Part shown: piece by piece, positions 46,169 through 55,096 of the stretch
Layout of the letters: every line of letters begins with the position of its first letter
How positions within the stretch are numbered: position 1 is the first letter of the stretch
Assembly (NCBI RefSeq): GCF_004342225.1
Contig: NZ_SMAR01000012.1
Span: 41,178-105,177, forward strand
Reading direction: 5' to 3'
Length of the DNA: 64,000 nucleotides
Source: Martelella mediterranea
Lineage (GTDB): Bacteria; Pseudomonadota; Alphaproteobacteria; Rhizobiales; Rhizobiaceae
Notes under the pieces: model-generated
The model's database searches: none
Told to the model about the DNA's origin: nothing
Seen by the model: the letters and a program-made list of their open reading frames with translations, nothing else
Program-made: the position numbers and the translations under genes

Positions 46169-46882
46169 CTACGGCACTCGACAAAAATAGACCACTCGGC
46201 CCAGAACGCTCAGCTCGTGGCTACGGGTGGCGTCGATGGTTTCTGGCGGGTAGGCGGCGGTGTTGTCTGAGATAAGCTCCAGTACATTATCCATCCGAAC
46301 CCGCGCTCGTTTGACCAGAAGCGTTTCCCCAACTCTGAAAACATAGATGCAGCCATGGTTTATCTCGGTCTGGCTCTGGTCAACGATCAGCAGCGAATTG
46401 TCCGGGATCGTCGGCTGCATGCTGTCACCACGCGCCTTCATCAGGAAGCACTTGTCCGGTGACGCACCAAGGTCGTGCAAGAACACCCTTTCGAATGCGA
46501 CAGAACCGGTTGGAAGCTCGTCCAGGGCAATGCGACCGAAGCCCGCTGCAGCTTCAGCCTCAAAGAAGGGCAGAGGAAGCCATTCGGTTTTTCCAATGGT
46601 GCTTTCGGAGGCTTCCTTCGGGAGCTCATTCTTTTTTTCAAACATTTCGCCGTCACCAGTAACCAACCATCTCACATTGACACCGCAATGTTTTCGGTAG
46701 GTGTTCAATGCAGTCGCGGTGGGCTCAGTTTCTCCGCGTTCATAAGCTGCCAAGGTATTCTTGCTGACACCTATCGCGCGGGCCAATTCGTCTCTCTCTG
46801 GGTCCCCTAACGCTTTCCTGACGTCGCGTAGGCGCCGTGCCAAAGGGGTTTTAGGTTCTACTTCCGGCCTAGCCAATCGCAA
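46169..46882 (-). CDS. Phage repressor, HTH plus S24 (LexA-like) peptidase domain
   Basis: A 237-aa Mu c-type or lambda CI-type repressor. The N-terminal HTH reads DELARAIGVSKNTLAAYERGE. The S24 domain shows MKARGDSMQPTI with the catalytic serine and TLLVKRARV with the lysine. It maintains lysogeny and may self-cleave upon DNA damage, unlike the original Mu repressor. It is divergent from ner, and the 142 bp between them hold the operators. Confidence 0.92.
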   Translation of the reverse strand: MRLARPEVEPKTPLARRLRDVRKALGDPERDELARAIGVSKNTLAAYERGETEPTATALNTYRKHCGVNVRWLVTGDGEMFEKKNELPKEASESTIGKTEWLPLPFFEAEAAAGFGRIALDELPTGSVAFERVFLHDLGASPDKCFLMKARGDSMQPTIPDNSLLIVDQSQTEINHGCIYVFRVGETLLVKRARVRMDNVLELISDNTAAYPPETIDATRSHELSVLGRVVYFCRVP

Positions 46883-46892
46883 TCACGCAATA

Positions 46893-47008
46893 AAACCAAA
46901 AATCCGTTTTACAAAAACAAAAAATTGGTTTAATCCTACATCTGTAGCGCACTCGCTGACGGCAAATGCGCGTTGTTTGACCCAAAAAATAGGCTGCTCC
47001 AACAGCCT
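46893..47008. promoter_or_regulatory. Early operator/promoter region of the prophage
   Basis: Between the repressor and ner are inverted arms AAACCAA (46893) and TTGGTTT (46925) in very AT-rich DNA. A 6-bp hairpin AGGCTG/CAGCCT (46991-47008) lies just before ner. These are likely binding sites for repressor or Ner. Confidence 0.55.
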
Positions 47009-47024
47009 GAGACCGGAGAGACAG

Positions 47025-47318
47025 ATGCCGGATAAGCCCAAGACATGGGATCAGTTCGAGATTAAAGCAGAGCTTCATCGTCGCGGTATGACGCTGACGA
47101 AGCTTGCTGAAATCAACAAACTCAATCCCGGAACCTTTCGCGCCGTATGGAAGCGGCCCAACCAGAAAGTTGAGCGCGCGCTTTCGGCCTTTCTCAAGGT
47201 GCCGGTCGAGCGGCTGTTTCCGGACCGTTACCCCAAACGGTCTCACACTATTCTTTCGCGCAAATACGCCAAAGAGTCCATTCCCGCGCAGACATCCCAC
47301 AAGAAGGATGCGGCGTGA
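47025..47318 (+). CDS. ner: Ner-like transcriptional regulator
   Basis: A 97-aa winged-helix protein of the Ner/Nlp family. WDQFEIKAELHRRGMTLTKLA and LNPGTFRAVWKRP contain the DNA-binding helices, and KVPVERLFPDRYP is the typical end of the domain. It represses early and repressor transcription during lytic growth. CCGGAGAG precedes the ATG at 47025. Its stop overlaps the next ATG (TGATG). Confidence 0.88.
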   Translation: MPDKPKTWDQFEIKAELHRRGMTLTKLAEINKLNPGTFRAVWKRPNQKVERALSAFLKVPVERLFPDRYPKRSHTILSRKYAKESIPAQTSHKKDAA

Positions 47319-47539
47319 TGGTTGAGACGCGGCTGAAACATAAGGCTCTGGCCATTCTTTCCGCGCTTGCGGCAGGGCCGAGCTTTTTCTGGACTTCGTG
47401 GCCGGCGCTTACATTCATCCGCGTCTCGGCAACGACTCTGACCGGCTCAGCCTTTGTCCTCAAGTCTAATCGCCGGAGCGGATTAGACATGGATTTTGGC
47501 TTCCTAAATCAGATTTCGACATGCGGGAGAAACGCATGA
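47318..47539 (+). CDS. Small phage hypothetical protein
   Basis: A 73-aa ORF starting at the ATG that overlaps the ner stop and ending just inside the next gene. The first part has a hydrophobic stretch (ALAILSALAAGPSFFW). No family is recognised. Tight overlap on both sides supports its being translated, but it could be a leader region. Confidence 0.45.
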   Translation: MVETRLKHKALAILSALAAGPSFFWTSWPALTFIRVSATTLTGSAFVLKSNRRSGLDMDFGFLNQISTCGRNA

Positions 47540-47889
47540 CCTTCAATCCTCACAACGCGAACGAACGCGAAGACGCGCTTTATCATGCCTGTATTGTGGC
47601 CGTGCGGGAGGGCTTTCCGCATTTGGCTCTCGCTGAGATCATTGATCCACCGAACGATATGTTCGACGCGGCTCTGGCACGGCAGATTGCATTGCACATC
47701 ATGATCCGGCGCTTCCATGTGCCGAAACGGCGCGTCGTCGAAATGCAGGGCCGATCCCGCGAAGCGGTGAACCGCGCCTTGCGCACTATTGACGAACGTT
47801 GCGAGCGGTCCGTCTTCCTCGCCCATTATGCCTTTATCGCCGGGAGAGCCAGTTCCGTCTTGCTTTCGATGTTTGAGGAGGCTGCGTGA
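47536..47889 (+). CDS. Phage early protein with a DnaA-like helix-turn-helix
   Basis: A 117-aa protein. Residues around QIALHIMIRRFHVPKRRVVEMQ followed by GRSREAVNRALRTID resemble the C-terminal DNA-binding helices of DnaA, so it may bind DNA. GGGAGA lies 5 bases before the chosen ATG; an earlier ATG at 47521 is possible. Its stop overlaps the ParB-like gene start (TGATG). The role in transposition or replication is unknown. Confidence 0.65.
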   Translation: MTFNPHNANEREDALYHACIVAVREGFPHLALAEIIDPPNDMFDAALARQIALHIMIRRFHVPKRRVVEMQGRSREAVNRALRTIDERCERSVFLAHYAFIAGRASSVLLSMFEEAA

Positions 47890-48698
47890 TGGCTGTTTCC
47901 AAATCGATCCCGATTGCCAAAATCCATGTGCCGGAACGACTGCGCGCAGTTGAGGAGGATCATGCATTGGCGATCTCGGCAGCGATCGTAGAGCATGGGC
48001 TTTTGAACCCGGTAACGGTTCGCGCCACACCTGCCGCCAAGGGCGGGGCCTATACGCTTGTCGCTGGCGCACATCGGTTACGCGCCATGGAGCTTCTGGA
48101 AGAGGCGGAGATTGATGCGGTTGTTGTCGATGCCGATCAGGAAGAGGCCGTGCTGCTTGAGATCACCGAGAACCTTTTTCGCAATGAGCTCTCGGTGATG
48201 GACCGGGCGATCTTCGTGCAGACCTATCGCGATGTTTGGGAAAGCAAGTTCGGTAAGGTTGAACCGGGTCGTCCCGGAAATTCCGCCAACTTGGCGGAGT
48301 TAATCTCTCAGGAAGAACAGGCTGGCTTTTCGGCGAATGTTGCGGATCGAATGGGACTTTCTAAGCGTGCCGTTGAGCGGCTTGGCCAGATATCTAGACG
48401 CTTGCATTCCGATCTTCGCGCCGCCGTGCGCGGAACGCCGGTGGCGGATAATCAGGCCGCGCTGCTGAAGCTTGCCAAGATGGAGCCTCAGGACCAGCGC
48501 CGCGCGGCGATTGCACTTCGCGCTGAAGGCGGGGATCTTAAAAAAGCGCTTGGGCATGTGAAAGCCGTTCAACCTTCGGAAAAGCCTGAAGTGAAACGCG
48601 ATGCCATGCTGAAGGCGCTTTTGGAAATCTGGTCAAAGTGCGACGAGGCGACGCGTAAGTCGTTTCTGGCGGAGATTGGTCAGGAGGATGCGGCATGA
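47889..48698 (+). CDS. ParB N-terminal domain protein
   Basis: A 269-aa protein with the ParB/Srx nuclease-like fold: IPIAKIHVPERLRAVEE, HGLLNPVTVR, the box VAGAHRLRAMELL (usually GERR) and ITENLFRNELS. A helix-turn-helix follows (FSANVADRMGLSKRAVERLG). ParB-like proteins occur in the early region of many alphaproteobacterial Mu-like phages, where they are thought to aid DNA binding or immunity. The GAHR variant differs from the GERR CTP-binding box. Confidence 0.88.
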   Translation: MAVSKSIPIAKIHVPERLRAVEEDHALAISAAIVEHGLLNPVTVRATPAAKGGAYTLVAGAHRLRAMELLEEAEIDAVVVDADQEEAVLLEITENLFRNELSVMDRAIFVQTYRDVWESKFGKVEPGRPGNSANLAELISQEEQAGFSANVADRMGLSKRAVERLGQISRRLHSDLRAAVRGTPVADNQAALLKLAKMEPQDQRRAAIALRAEGGDLKKALGHVKAVQPSEKPEVKRDAMLKALLEIWSKCDEATRKSFLAEIGQEDAA

Positions 48699-49153
48699 AA
48701 CCCGATCCCGACCAGCTCGATTTCTTCGCAGAGCCACTGTTTCCGGTGCGAGAGGCCGCTCAGTCTATCGACCTCGAACGGTTCCGTGCGCGCGTGAAGC
48801 GCGCGATGGCGCGGGCCATTCGTGAATGCCCTTATGATCGGCCAACGATTGCGGCGCGCATGGCGCAGTATCTCAGCCTGCCGAACATCTCCAAGGCAAC
48901 ACTTGATGCTTATACAGCCGAAAGCAAGAGCGGCTACGACATCAGCCTGGTGCGGTTCAAAGCCTTTGTGCGTGCGACCGGTGCAGTCTGGCTTTGGGAC
49001 GAGGTTGTTTCTGACGACGGATTGCTTCTGCTGGAAGGTGACGAAGCACGGCTTGCCGAGATCGCGCGACTTGAGCAGGAGCGGCGCAAGCTGACTGCGG
49101 ATCTGAAAGCGCTGACGGCGCGACCGGTGAATATTCGGCGGGGGCGGCCATGA
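48695..49153 (+). CDS. Mu-like phage early hypothetical protein
   Basis: A 152-aa protein coupled to its neighbours by ATGA overlaps on both sides. It has RARVKRAMARAIREC and YDRPTIAARMAQYLS, an HTH-like region, and a C-terminal coiled-coil (EIARLEQERRKLTADLKAL). Similar proteins precede the transposase in Rhizobiales Mu-like phages. It may be a DNA-binding cofactor of the transposase; this is inferred from position. Confidence 0.7.
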   Translation: MKPDPDQLDFFAEPLFPVREAAQSIDLERFRARVKRAMARAIRECPYDRPTIAARMAQYLSLPNISKATLDAYTAESKSGYDISLVRFKAFVRATGAVWLWDEVVSDDGLLLLEGDEARLAEIARLEQERRKLTADLKALTARPVNIRRGRP

Positions 49154-51105
49154 AAGAGTGGTTCACCAGCTCCGAACTGGCTGAGGCGCGCCTGCCGGAT
49201 TTGCCCGCATCGCGCACGGGGGTCGAAAATTTCGGCGAGCGCCAAGGCTGGCGTGAGAGCCGTTTTGCCCGCAAGCGCAAAGGACGCGGCGGCGGCTATG
49301 AATATCATATCTCACTTTTGCCCGATGCCGCGCAGGCGCGACTTCGCGTGGCACATCTTGAGGCTGAGAATGAGAAGGACCGGAGTGCGGCAGCGGCCCG
49401 TAAGGCACTTTGGAAGAGATATGAGGCCCTTTCAAAGCCGCATAAGCAAACCTGTGAAAAGCGTTTGAATGCGCTTTTAAAGGTCAATGAGATGGTTGGC
49501 GCAGGTGTCAGTGCGCGTACCGCCTTTGAGGTGGTGGCGAAGATGGAAGGCGTTAGCGAGCGCATCCTCTATTACTGGCAATCACTGGCAGACAAAGCAC
49601 CAAGGGCTGACTGGTTGGCCGCTCTGGCCCCTTCTTTTGCTTCGCAGAAAACGCATGCGGAATGCCATGAAAAAGCATGGCAGGTGCTGTTGTCCGACTA
49701 TCTGCGACCGGAAGCGCCAGCTTTTTCGGCGTGCTATCGCCGGATGACGAAGGTTGCTGAACGCGAGGGTTGGTTACCGGTGCCGGGCGAACGCTCACTA
49801 CGCCGCCGCCTTGAGGCCGAGGTGCCGCGCTCCGAACAGGTGATTGCGCGTGAAGGCAAGGAAAAGGCCAAGGCGCTTTATCCTGCCCAGCGACGCAGCA
49901 AGACCAACCTTCATGCGATGCAGATGGTCAATATGGATGGCCACAAGATCGACGTGTTTGTCCGTGTGCCCTGGTCTGAAAAACCGGTGCGTATGTATCT
50001 GCTCGGCATTCAGGATGTCTTTTCCGGGAAGATCGTTGCCTGGCGGCTTTCTGAAGCTGAAACCTGGACGGCGGTGCGGCTGGTGATCGGCGATATGGTC
50101 GAGCAATACGGCATTCCAGATGACATGGTCCTGGACAATGGCCGCGCTTTTGCCAGCAAATGGATTTCCGGCCAGACGCCGACAAGGTTTCGCAACAAAA
50201 TCCGCCCCGAAGATCCGCGCGGCCTGGTGACGACACTCGGCATCAACCTTCTCTGGTCGCTGCCATATTCCGGCCAGTCAAAGCCGATCGAGCGCGCATG
50301 GCGTGATCTCGCAGAGGCGATTGGCAAGCATCCATTCTGCTCCGGCGCTTACACAGGCCCAAATCCTGATGCCAAACCGGAAAATTACGCACAACGCGCA
50401 ATCCCGCTTGAGGACTTCCGGACGCATGTTGCTGCACAGATTGCAGACCACAATGCGCAGCCCGGCCGCCGCGCCGAAACCTGCAGGGGACGGAGCTTCG
50501 ACGAAACCTTCGAGGCAAGCCTTGCGCAGCCGACCAGCATCGTGCGCTGGCCAACGGCCGCACAACGCTCAGTCTGGCTGCTGGCCTCTGAGGCTTTGAA
50601 AGCCGCCAAAGGTAACGGCCTGATCCATTTTCAGAAGAACCGGTACTGGTCGCCGGAGCTTAGCCAGTATGCGGGCAAGAAGGTCACGGTCCGGTTTGAC
50701 CCGGATAATCTGCACCAGCCCCTCAAGGTCTACGACCTGAATGACCGGCTGATCTGCGAAGCCAATTGCCTTGACGATACCGGCTTTAAGGACATGGGCG
50801 CAGCCAAGGAACATGGCAAGGCACGCAGCAGCTATCTGAAGGCCGAAAAGGCCGCGCTAGCGGCGAAGCGGAAGCTGACCGCCAGCGAACTTGGGGAAAT
50901 CATCTATCGCGGCAAAGACCCGCAAAAGCCTGCCAAGCCAATGCCGCAGCGTCCAGTGGTTACACGTCTGGCAACGGCTCACCAGCTCAAACCGGTACAG
51001 CAGGAAGATGATGATTTCGAAGAAAGTTTCTCCCGCGCGCTCTCCCTGATCAAGGGGGATGACGGGGTGATCAAGTTCCCGAAAGGGAAAGCGTCGGGCG
51101 AGTAA
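49150..51105 (+). CDS. MuA-like DDE transposase
   Basis: A 651-aa transposase. The N-terminal Mu DNA-binding domain starts MKEWFTSSELAEARLPDLP. The catalytic DDE core has aspartates in NMDGHKIDVF (near base 49935) and MVLDNGRAFAS (near 50131), and a glutamate in KPIERAWRDLAEAIG (near 50290). A C-terminal Mu-type domain follows. Length is close to Mu A (663 aa). It integrates and replicates the prophage by transposition. All three catalytic residues are present. Confidence 0.96.
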   Translation: MKEWFTSSELAEARLPDLPASRTGVENFGERQGWRESRFARKRKGRGGGYEYHISLLPDAAQARLRVAHLEAENEKDRSAAAARKALWKRYEALSKPHKQTCEKRLNALLKVNEMVGAGVSARTAFEVVAKMEGVSERILYYWQSLADKAPRADWLAALAPSFASQKTHAECHEKAWQVLLSDYLRPEAPAFSACYRRMTKVAEREGWLPVPGERSLRRRLEAEVPRSEQVIAREGKEKAKALYPAQRRSKTNLHAMQMVNMDGHKIDVFVRVPWSEKPVRMYLLGIQDVFSGKIVAWRLSEAETWTAVRLVIGDMVEQYGIPDDMVLDNGRAFASKWISGQTPTRFRNKIRPEDPRGLVTTLGINLLWSLPYSGQSKPIERAWRDLAEAIGKHPFCSGAYTGPNPDAKPENYAQRAIPLEDFRTHVAAQIADHNAQPGRRAETCRGRSFDETFEASLAQPTSIVRWPTAAQRSVWLLASEALKAAKGNGLIHFQKNRYWSPELSQYAGKKVTVRFDPDNLHQPLKVYDLNDRLICEANCLDDTGFKDMGAAKEHGKARSSYLKAEKAALAAKRKLTASELGEIIYRGKDPQKPAKPMPQRPVVTRLATAHQLKPVQQEDDDFEESFSRALSLIKGDDGVIKFPKGKASGE

Positions 51106-51199
51106 GGCCCGGCAAAATGACCGAGAAGTAGTGCGTACGGTTCCAAAAAAAGAGGGCGGGGAACTCCCCGCCCACAAATCTAAAGCAGAGGAACCATAG

Positions 51200-52228
51200 A
51201 TGAATATTCACACAGGCACAAGCCAATCCAAAAGCAACTGGGAGCGTCCGATCGCAGGGCCGGAGCTTTCATCAAACAGATCGCAGGCCGATATCGACCT
51301 CTGGTGGTCGCTGATTGACCGCGTGATTGAGACGGCAACCACGAACGGCTGGACAAAGGCTGAGGTGGCGCGCCGGTGCGGCATGGCCGACGGCACGTTT
51401 TCACAGTGGGTGTCCGGCAAATATAACGGGCGTCTCGACAAGCAGAACCAGACCGTGCGGCAATGGCTGGAAGAGGTGGAAGATCAGACGGCATTCGCCG
51501 CTTCCATTCCGCAATCGCCGACATTCCTGAAAACCCAGACTGCGCGAGAGGTCGTTGAGACGTTGAACTGGGCACAGATCACGTCTGACTTCGTGATCGT
51601 CACGCTCGCCGCAGGCATGGGCAAGACGATAGCCTGCAGGCATTATTGCGCCACGCATCCACATGCTTATCTGGCGACCGTCAGCCCGCACACCAAAACC
51701 GTTCACGCCATGCTCGTGGAACTGGCTGCCGAGCTGAACGTGCAGGAGCACAATCCCGCCAAGCTGACACGGGCGATCGGCAAAAAGCTGGAGCGCATCG
51801 GCTCCGGCACGCTGCTGATCGTCGATGAAGCTCAGAACCTTGTCGATGATGCGATCAACCAACTTCGCCACTTTGTCGATATTTATGGCTGTGGCGTCGC
51901 ACTTGTCGGCAATGATGAGGTCTATGGCCGGTTTACCAACAGGTCTGAGGGGCGCTCCTATGCGCAGCTCAAACGCCGGATCGGCAAACGTCTGAACCGC
52001 CAAAAGCCGCTGAAACAGGATCTGGAAACATTCATTGCCGCATGGGGCGTAAGCGATCCCGCCGCCATCAAGCTTCTTGCCGGGATCGGCTCGAAGGGTG
52101 GTGCGCTTGGCCAGATCGACAAGACGATGAAACTGGCTGCAATGCTGGCGCTTGGAAGAGGGGAGGACGTCGGTGTCAAGCATATCGAGACTGCCTGGCG
52201 GAACCGTGACGTGGAGGACATCGCCTGA
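51200..52228 (+). CDS. MuB-like AAA ATPase, target-DNA activator
   Basis: A 342-aa protein. An N-terminal HTH (WTKAEVARRCGMADGTFSQW) precedes an AAA+ ATPase with Walker A AGMGKTIACRH and Walker B LLIVDEAQNL. MuB coats target DNA, delivers it to the transposase and gives target immunity. It is 95 bp after muA and overlaps the next gene by one base. Confidence 0.95.
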   Translation: MNIHTGTSQSKSNWERPIAGPELSSNRSQADIDLWWSLIDRVIETATTNGWTKAEVARRCGMADGTFSQWVSGKYNGRLDKQNQTVRQWLEEVEDQTAFAASIPQSPTFLKTQTAREVVETLNWAQITSDFVIVTLAAGMGKTIACRHYCATHPHAYLATVSPHTKTVHAMLVELAAELNVQEHNPAKLTRAIGKKLERIGSGTLLIVDEAQNLVDDAINQLRHFVDIYGCGVALVGNDEVYGRFTNRSEGRSYAQLKRRIGKRLNRQKPLKQDLETFIAAWGVSDPAAIKLLAGIGSKGGALGQIDKTMKLAAMLALGRGEDVGVKHIETAWRNRDVEDIA

Positions 52229-52533
52229 TGCGCCATCTCGACACAACACTGAGCGACACCATCACGTTTTACGCCCTGCAGTTTGAGGACTGCGCACACA
52301 CGGGCTGCTCACTTTCTGCAGGTGAAACAGACCGGCTCGTCCAGCAGCTTAAGAAAATGCGAAAGCTTGCCCGCAATCTCGAACAGGAAGTCGCGGTTCA
52401 CCGAATGACAGAAGCCCATCATACCCATGGTGCGGCTCTCGAAAAGGAAGCGAGCGTCAAACTTCAGCAGCTGGTGACTGACCCGGACGGCAAGATCGTC
52501 CGGCCTGATTTCAGAGGAGGCAGAAAATCATGA
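52228..52533 (+). CDS. Phage hypothetical protein
   Basis: A 101-aa protein sharing a base with the muB stop (TGATG). It contains a helical, Lys/Arg-rich centre (LVQQLKKMRKLARNLEQEV). The early location suggests a role in replication or takeover, but no family is recognised. It ends overlapping the next start by four bases. Confidence 0.65.
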   Translation: MRHLDTTLSDTITFYALQFEDCAHTGCSLSAGETDRLVQQLKKMRKLARNLEQEVAVHRMTEAHHTHGAALEKEASVKLQQLVTDPDGKIVRPDFRGGRKS

Positions 52534-52769
52534 ACCTTTGTGCATCCGAATATTTGTCCGGCGTGCGCGATGAAATGCGGCTTTTCGTGCGCACGCAAAA
52601 GCGTCCGAGCGTGCAGGAAATCGAATATATCGTAACCCGCCTCAATACCGGCATCGCCCTGGCAGAAGAGCTGGAAGAAGAAAACCAGCTCTACAAAAGC
52701 GCCCGGCATTCCCGCCCGGATCTGACATTGATTTTTCACGACGACAACAATGGAGGTGATGCGGCATGA
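52530..52769 (+). CDS. Small phage hypothetical protein
   Basis: A 79-aa acidic protein with ATGA overlaps at both ends. KRPSVQEIEYIVTRLN and ALAEELEEENQLYKS suggest helical structure. Unknown function within the early operon. Confidence 0.65.
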   Translation: MNLCASEYLSGVRDEMRLFVRTQKRPSVQEIEYIVTRLNTGIALAEELEEENQLYKSARHSRPDLTLIFHDDNNGGDAA

Positions 52770-53530
52770 ATATAGAAGCTTGCATTCTCGAAACCCAGCA
52801 GAACCAGCCGCGCACCGCCGAAATTAATGGCGGTCGCTACATTGAGGACGTGCGCGGCCGGTTCGTACCGGAAGCGCTTTACCAGGCGCAGGTTCGCGAC
52901 GTCGGTACCGGCGTAACGCTCGTCAATGGCCGCAAGATGATGACGGATGCGAGCGACCGGCTTGTGCCTCTGGATTTAGTGAAGCCGCAACATCAGTTGG
53001 AAGATGAAGTCGTGCGCAAGGTCATCGGCTTTGCCTTCGACCTGTCTGCCCAGATTGGCCGGTTTCTTGAACACACAATGATTGACCTGGATGGTTTCGA
53101 TGCGCTTCTGGCTCAGGAATACGAAATCACCAAGGGTGGCAAGAAGGGCAACCGGACTTACCAGTCTTATGACGGTCTCTACAAAATTCAGGTGCAGGTG
53201 TCCGAGCGGATTGATTTCGGACCGGAGCTGCAGATTGCCAAAGGGCTGATCGACGAATGCCTGAATGAATGGTCGGCAGAAAGCCGCCCAGAGATCCAGG
53301 CGATTGTGACGCGCGCCTTCAATACTGACAAAGAAGGCCAGATCAATCGCGCCGAAATCTTCAGCCTGCTTCGTCACAATATTGAGGACGAGCGCTGGCA
53401 GCGGGCCATGGGCGCAATTCGTGATGCCATGCGGGTGACCGGCTCAAAGCAATATGTTCGCTTCTACTACCGCAGATCAGTCGAGGATCGCTGGCAGGCG
53501 ATCACGATCGATCTGGCGAAGGCAGGGTGA
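52766..53530 (+). CDS. DUF3164 family phage protein
   Basis: A 254-aa protein with the DUF3164 pattern: YIEDVRGRFVPEALYQAQVRDV, TYQSYDGLYKIQVQV and QYVRFYYRRSVEDRW. This family is a standard early gene between B and gemA in Mu-like phages of Alphaproteobacteria. The biochemical role is unknown. No Mu Gam nuclease inhibitor was seen here, and DUF3164 occupies its place. Confidence 0.88.
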   Translation: MNIEACILETQQNQPRTAEINGGRYIEDVRGRFVPEALYQAQVRDVGTGVTLVNGRKMMTDASDRLVPLDLVKPQHQLEDEVVRKVIGFAFDLSAQIGRFLEHTMIDLDGFDALLAQEYEITKGGKKGNRTYQSYDGLYKIQVQVSERIDFGPELQIAKGLIDECLNEWSAESRPEIQAIVTRAFNTDKEGQINRAEIFSLLRHNIEDERWQRAMGAIRDAMRVTGSKQYVRFYYRRSVEDRWQAITIDLAKAG

Positions 53531-53532
53531 CA

Positions 53533-54147
53533 ATGACCGTTTATCGTACCATCCATGCGATTTCAAACAAGCTCGGCCTTGATGATGAGGCGCGGCGCGG
53601 CGTTTACCAACGCGTATCGGGCAAACCAAAACTCACGCTGATGAACGAAACTGAGCGTCAGGCGGTTGCCGATGAGCTCAAGCGGCTTGACGATGACCGC
53701 CGACCGGATGGTCGCAGGAAGCTCACAGGTCCATTTGCACCAAAGCTGCAGGCTTTATGGATTGCCGCGTGGAACCTTGGCATTGTCTCCAATCGCGATG
53801 ACAAGGCTCTGCTCGCCTTTGTCAAACGCCAGACCGGGATCGATCATACGCGCTTTCTCTACTATGGCGATGACGCGGCCAAAGCGATTGAAGCCCTGAA
53901 GGGCTGGATGACACGCGAGGCGGACGTCGACTGGCATGTGGACCGCAATTGTTCGATCTGGCGGCAGGCCGATGGCTACAGGATCGCCATGGCGCAGTGG
54001 TTTCTGCTGAAAATGCAGCCTGAAAACTTCTGGCCTGAAATCTGGTCTATCTCAGGTCATCGTTCCGGCGACCGGAATTTGAGCCGGGCCGAGTGGATCA
54101 CCGTGATGAATGCGCTCGGGTCGCAGATCAGAGGCAGGAAAGGGTGA
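53533..54147 (+). CDS. gemA: GemA-like regulatory protein (DUF1018)
   Basis: A 204-aa protein matching gp16/GemA proteins of Mu-like phages. It contains the pattern IHAISNKLGLDDEARRGVYQR, then KLQALWIAAWNLGIV and KRQTGIDHTRFL. In Mu, GemA modulates host genes and DNA supercoiling. The ATG at 53533 is preferred to a GTG at 53527 that overlaps the previous stop. Confidence 0.88.
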   Translation: MTVYRTIHAISNKLGLDDEARRGVYQRVSGKPKLTLMNETERQAVADELKRLDDDRRPDGRRKLTGPFAPKLQALWIAAWNLGIVSNRDDKALLAFVKRQTGIDHTRFLYYGDDAAKAIEALKGWMTREADVDWHVDRNCSIWRQADGYRIAMAQWFLLKMQPENFWPEIWSISGHRSGDRNLSRAEWITVMNALGSQIRGRKG

Positions 54148-54154
54148 GGCATCC

Positions 54155-54535
54155 ATGACCTATCTTCCGGAAGTGCTGGAAGAGATCGCCGAAGTCGCAG
54201 GCAAGGAGGCTGCCTGGGAAATCGCCCGCGCTCACGGCGGACGGATGGTCTATATTCCTGCTTCTCCGACAGGCGGTCACTGGCTGACACAGCTGGTTGG
54301 CTATGAGCGAGCCGCTAAAATCTGTGAGCATTTCCGTGTTGGTGATAGCGGCATGCGCATCCTTATACCGCTGGCTAAATATGCCAGCCAGCGCGAACGG
54401 CTTTCCCGTGCACTGGATGCGGGCATGAGCGCGCCAGAGGCGGCCGAAGTGTCGGGCATGCATGTGCGGTCGGCTTACCGGGCGCGGGCACGCCAGCGCA
54501 AAGACGGTGATGATAATCAGGGCGATCTTTTTTAG
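54155..54535 (+). CDS. Mor-like transcription activator
   Basis: A 126-aa protein at the position of Mu mor, which activates middle or late transcription. It begins MTYLPEVLEEIAEVAGKEAA, has the Mor-type HGGRMVYIP strand, and an HTH near the C-terminus (MSAPEAAEVSGMHVRSAYR). AGGCATCC-type spacing follows an AAGGGTGAGG site. The late lysis and packaging genes follow after a promoter-containing gap. Confidence 0.82.
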   Translation: MTYLPEVLEEIAEVAGKEAAWEIARAHGGRMVYIPASPTGGHWLTQLVGYERAAKICEHFRVGDSGMRILIPLAKYASQRERLSRALDAGMSAPEAAEVSGMHVRSAYRARARQRKDGDDNQGDLF

Positions 54536-54609
54536 GCGTTATGACAAGATCATCATGGTGTTAATCGTTATAGTTGTTAAACTGCGACTGTCTACCAACG
54601 AGGTTTTTG

Positions 54610-54972
54610 ATGAAAAAGATTGCTTTAATTTCAGCCGCCACACTGGTTTTGACCGCATCGCTTGCAACAGCACAGAACAGATACACGCCCGGCGTTTTTA
54701 TGGAAATCATGGGGAGCGCACATGCCTATGAAGAACTGTGCGACAATCTGGTTATCGACGAGGACGTGATGCAGCAGGCCGCAATGGTCAACAACATCAC
54801 TCAAATGGTTTTTGACGATGCTGGAAACCAGGCACGATTTACCGGCCAATACCAAAGAATGATTCAGTCCGCTGAGAGCTATACGGACCGAGATTTCTTC
54901 TGCGATAACGGATTGGTGGAGTTTGGAAAAGACGGGGTGAACTTCCCCGGCCTTCTGAAACAGAAAAACTGA
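54610..54972 (+). CDS. Secreted small protein, prophage cargo
   Basis: A 120-aa protein with a clear signal peptide, MKKIALISAATLVLTASLATA. The mature part is acidic and has two cysteines (ELCDN and FFCDN) that may form a disulfide. It is AT-richer than its phage neighbours and has its own upstream promoter-like sequence (TTATAGTTG region, 54565-54575). These are signs of a moron, a lysogenic cargo gene. Function unknown. Confidence 0.68.
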   Translation: MKKIALISAATLVLTASLATAQNRYTPGVFMEIMGSAHAYEELCDNLVIDEDVMQQAAMVNNITQMVFDDAGNQARFTGQYQRMIQSAESYTDRDFFCDNGLVEFGKDGVNFPGLLKQKN

Positions 54973-55096
54973 CCATTCTGACCTGCGGCCTGACATTGTC
55001 AGCCTGCTAATCCCATCTCTTAAAACAGCATACTGGCTCCGACTTCACGGTCAAGACGAAGTTCTTCGACCTCCAATCTGAAGACGGAAAGCCGGT

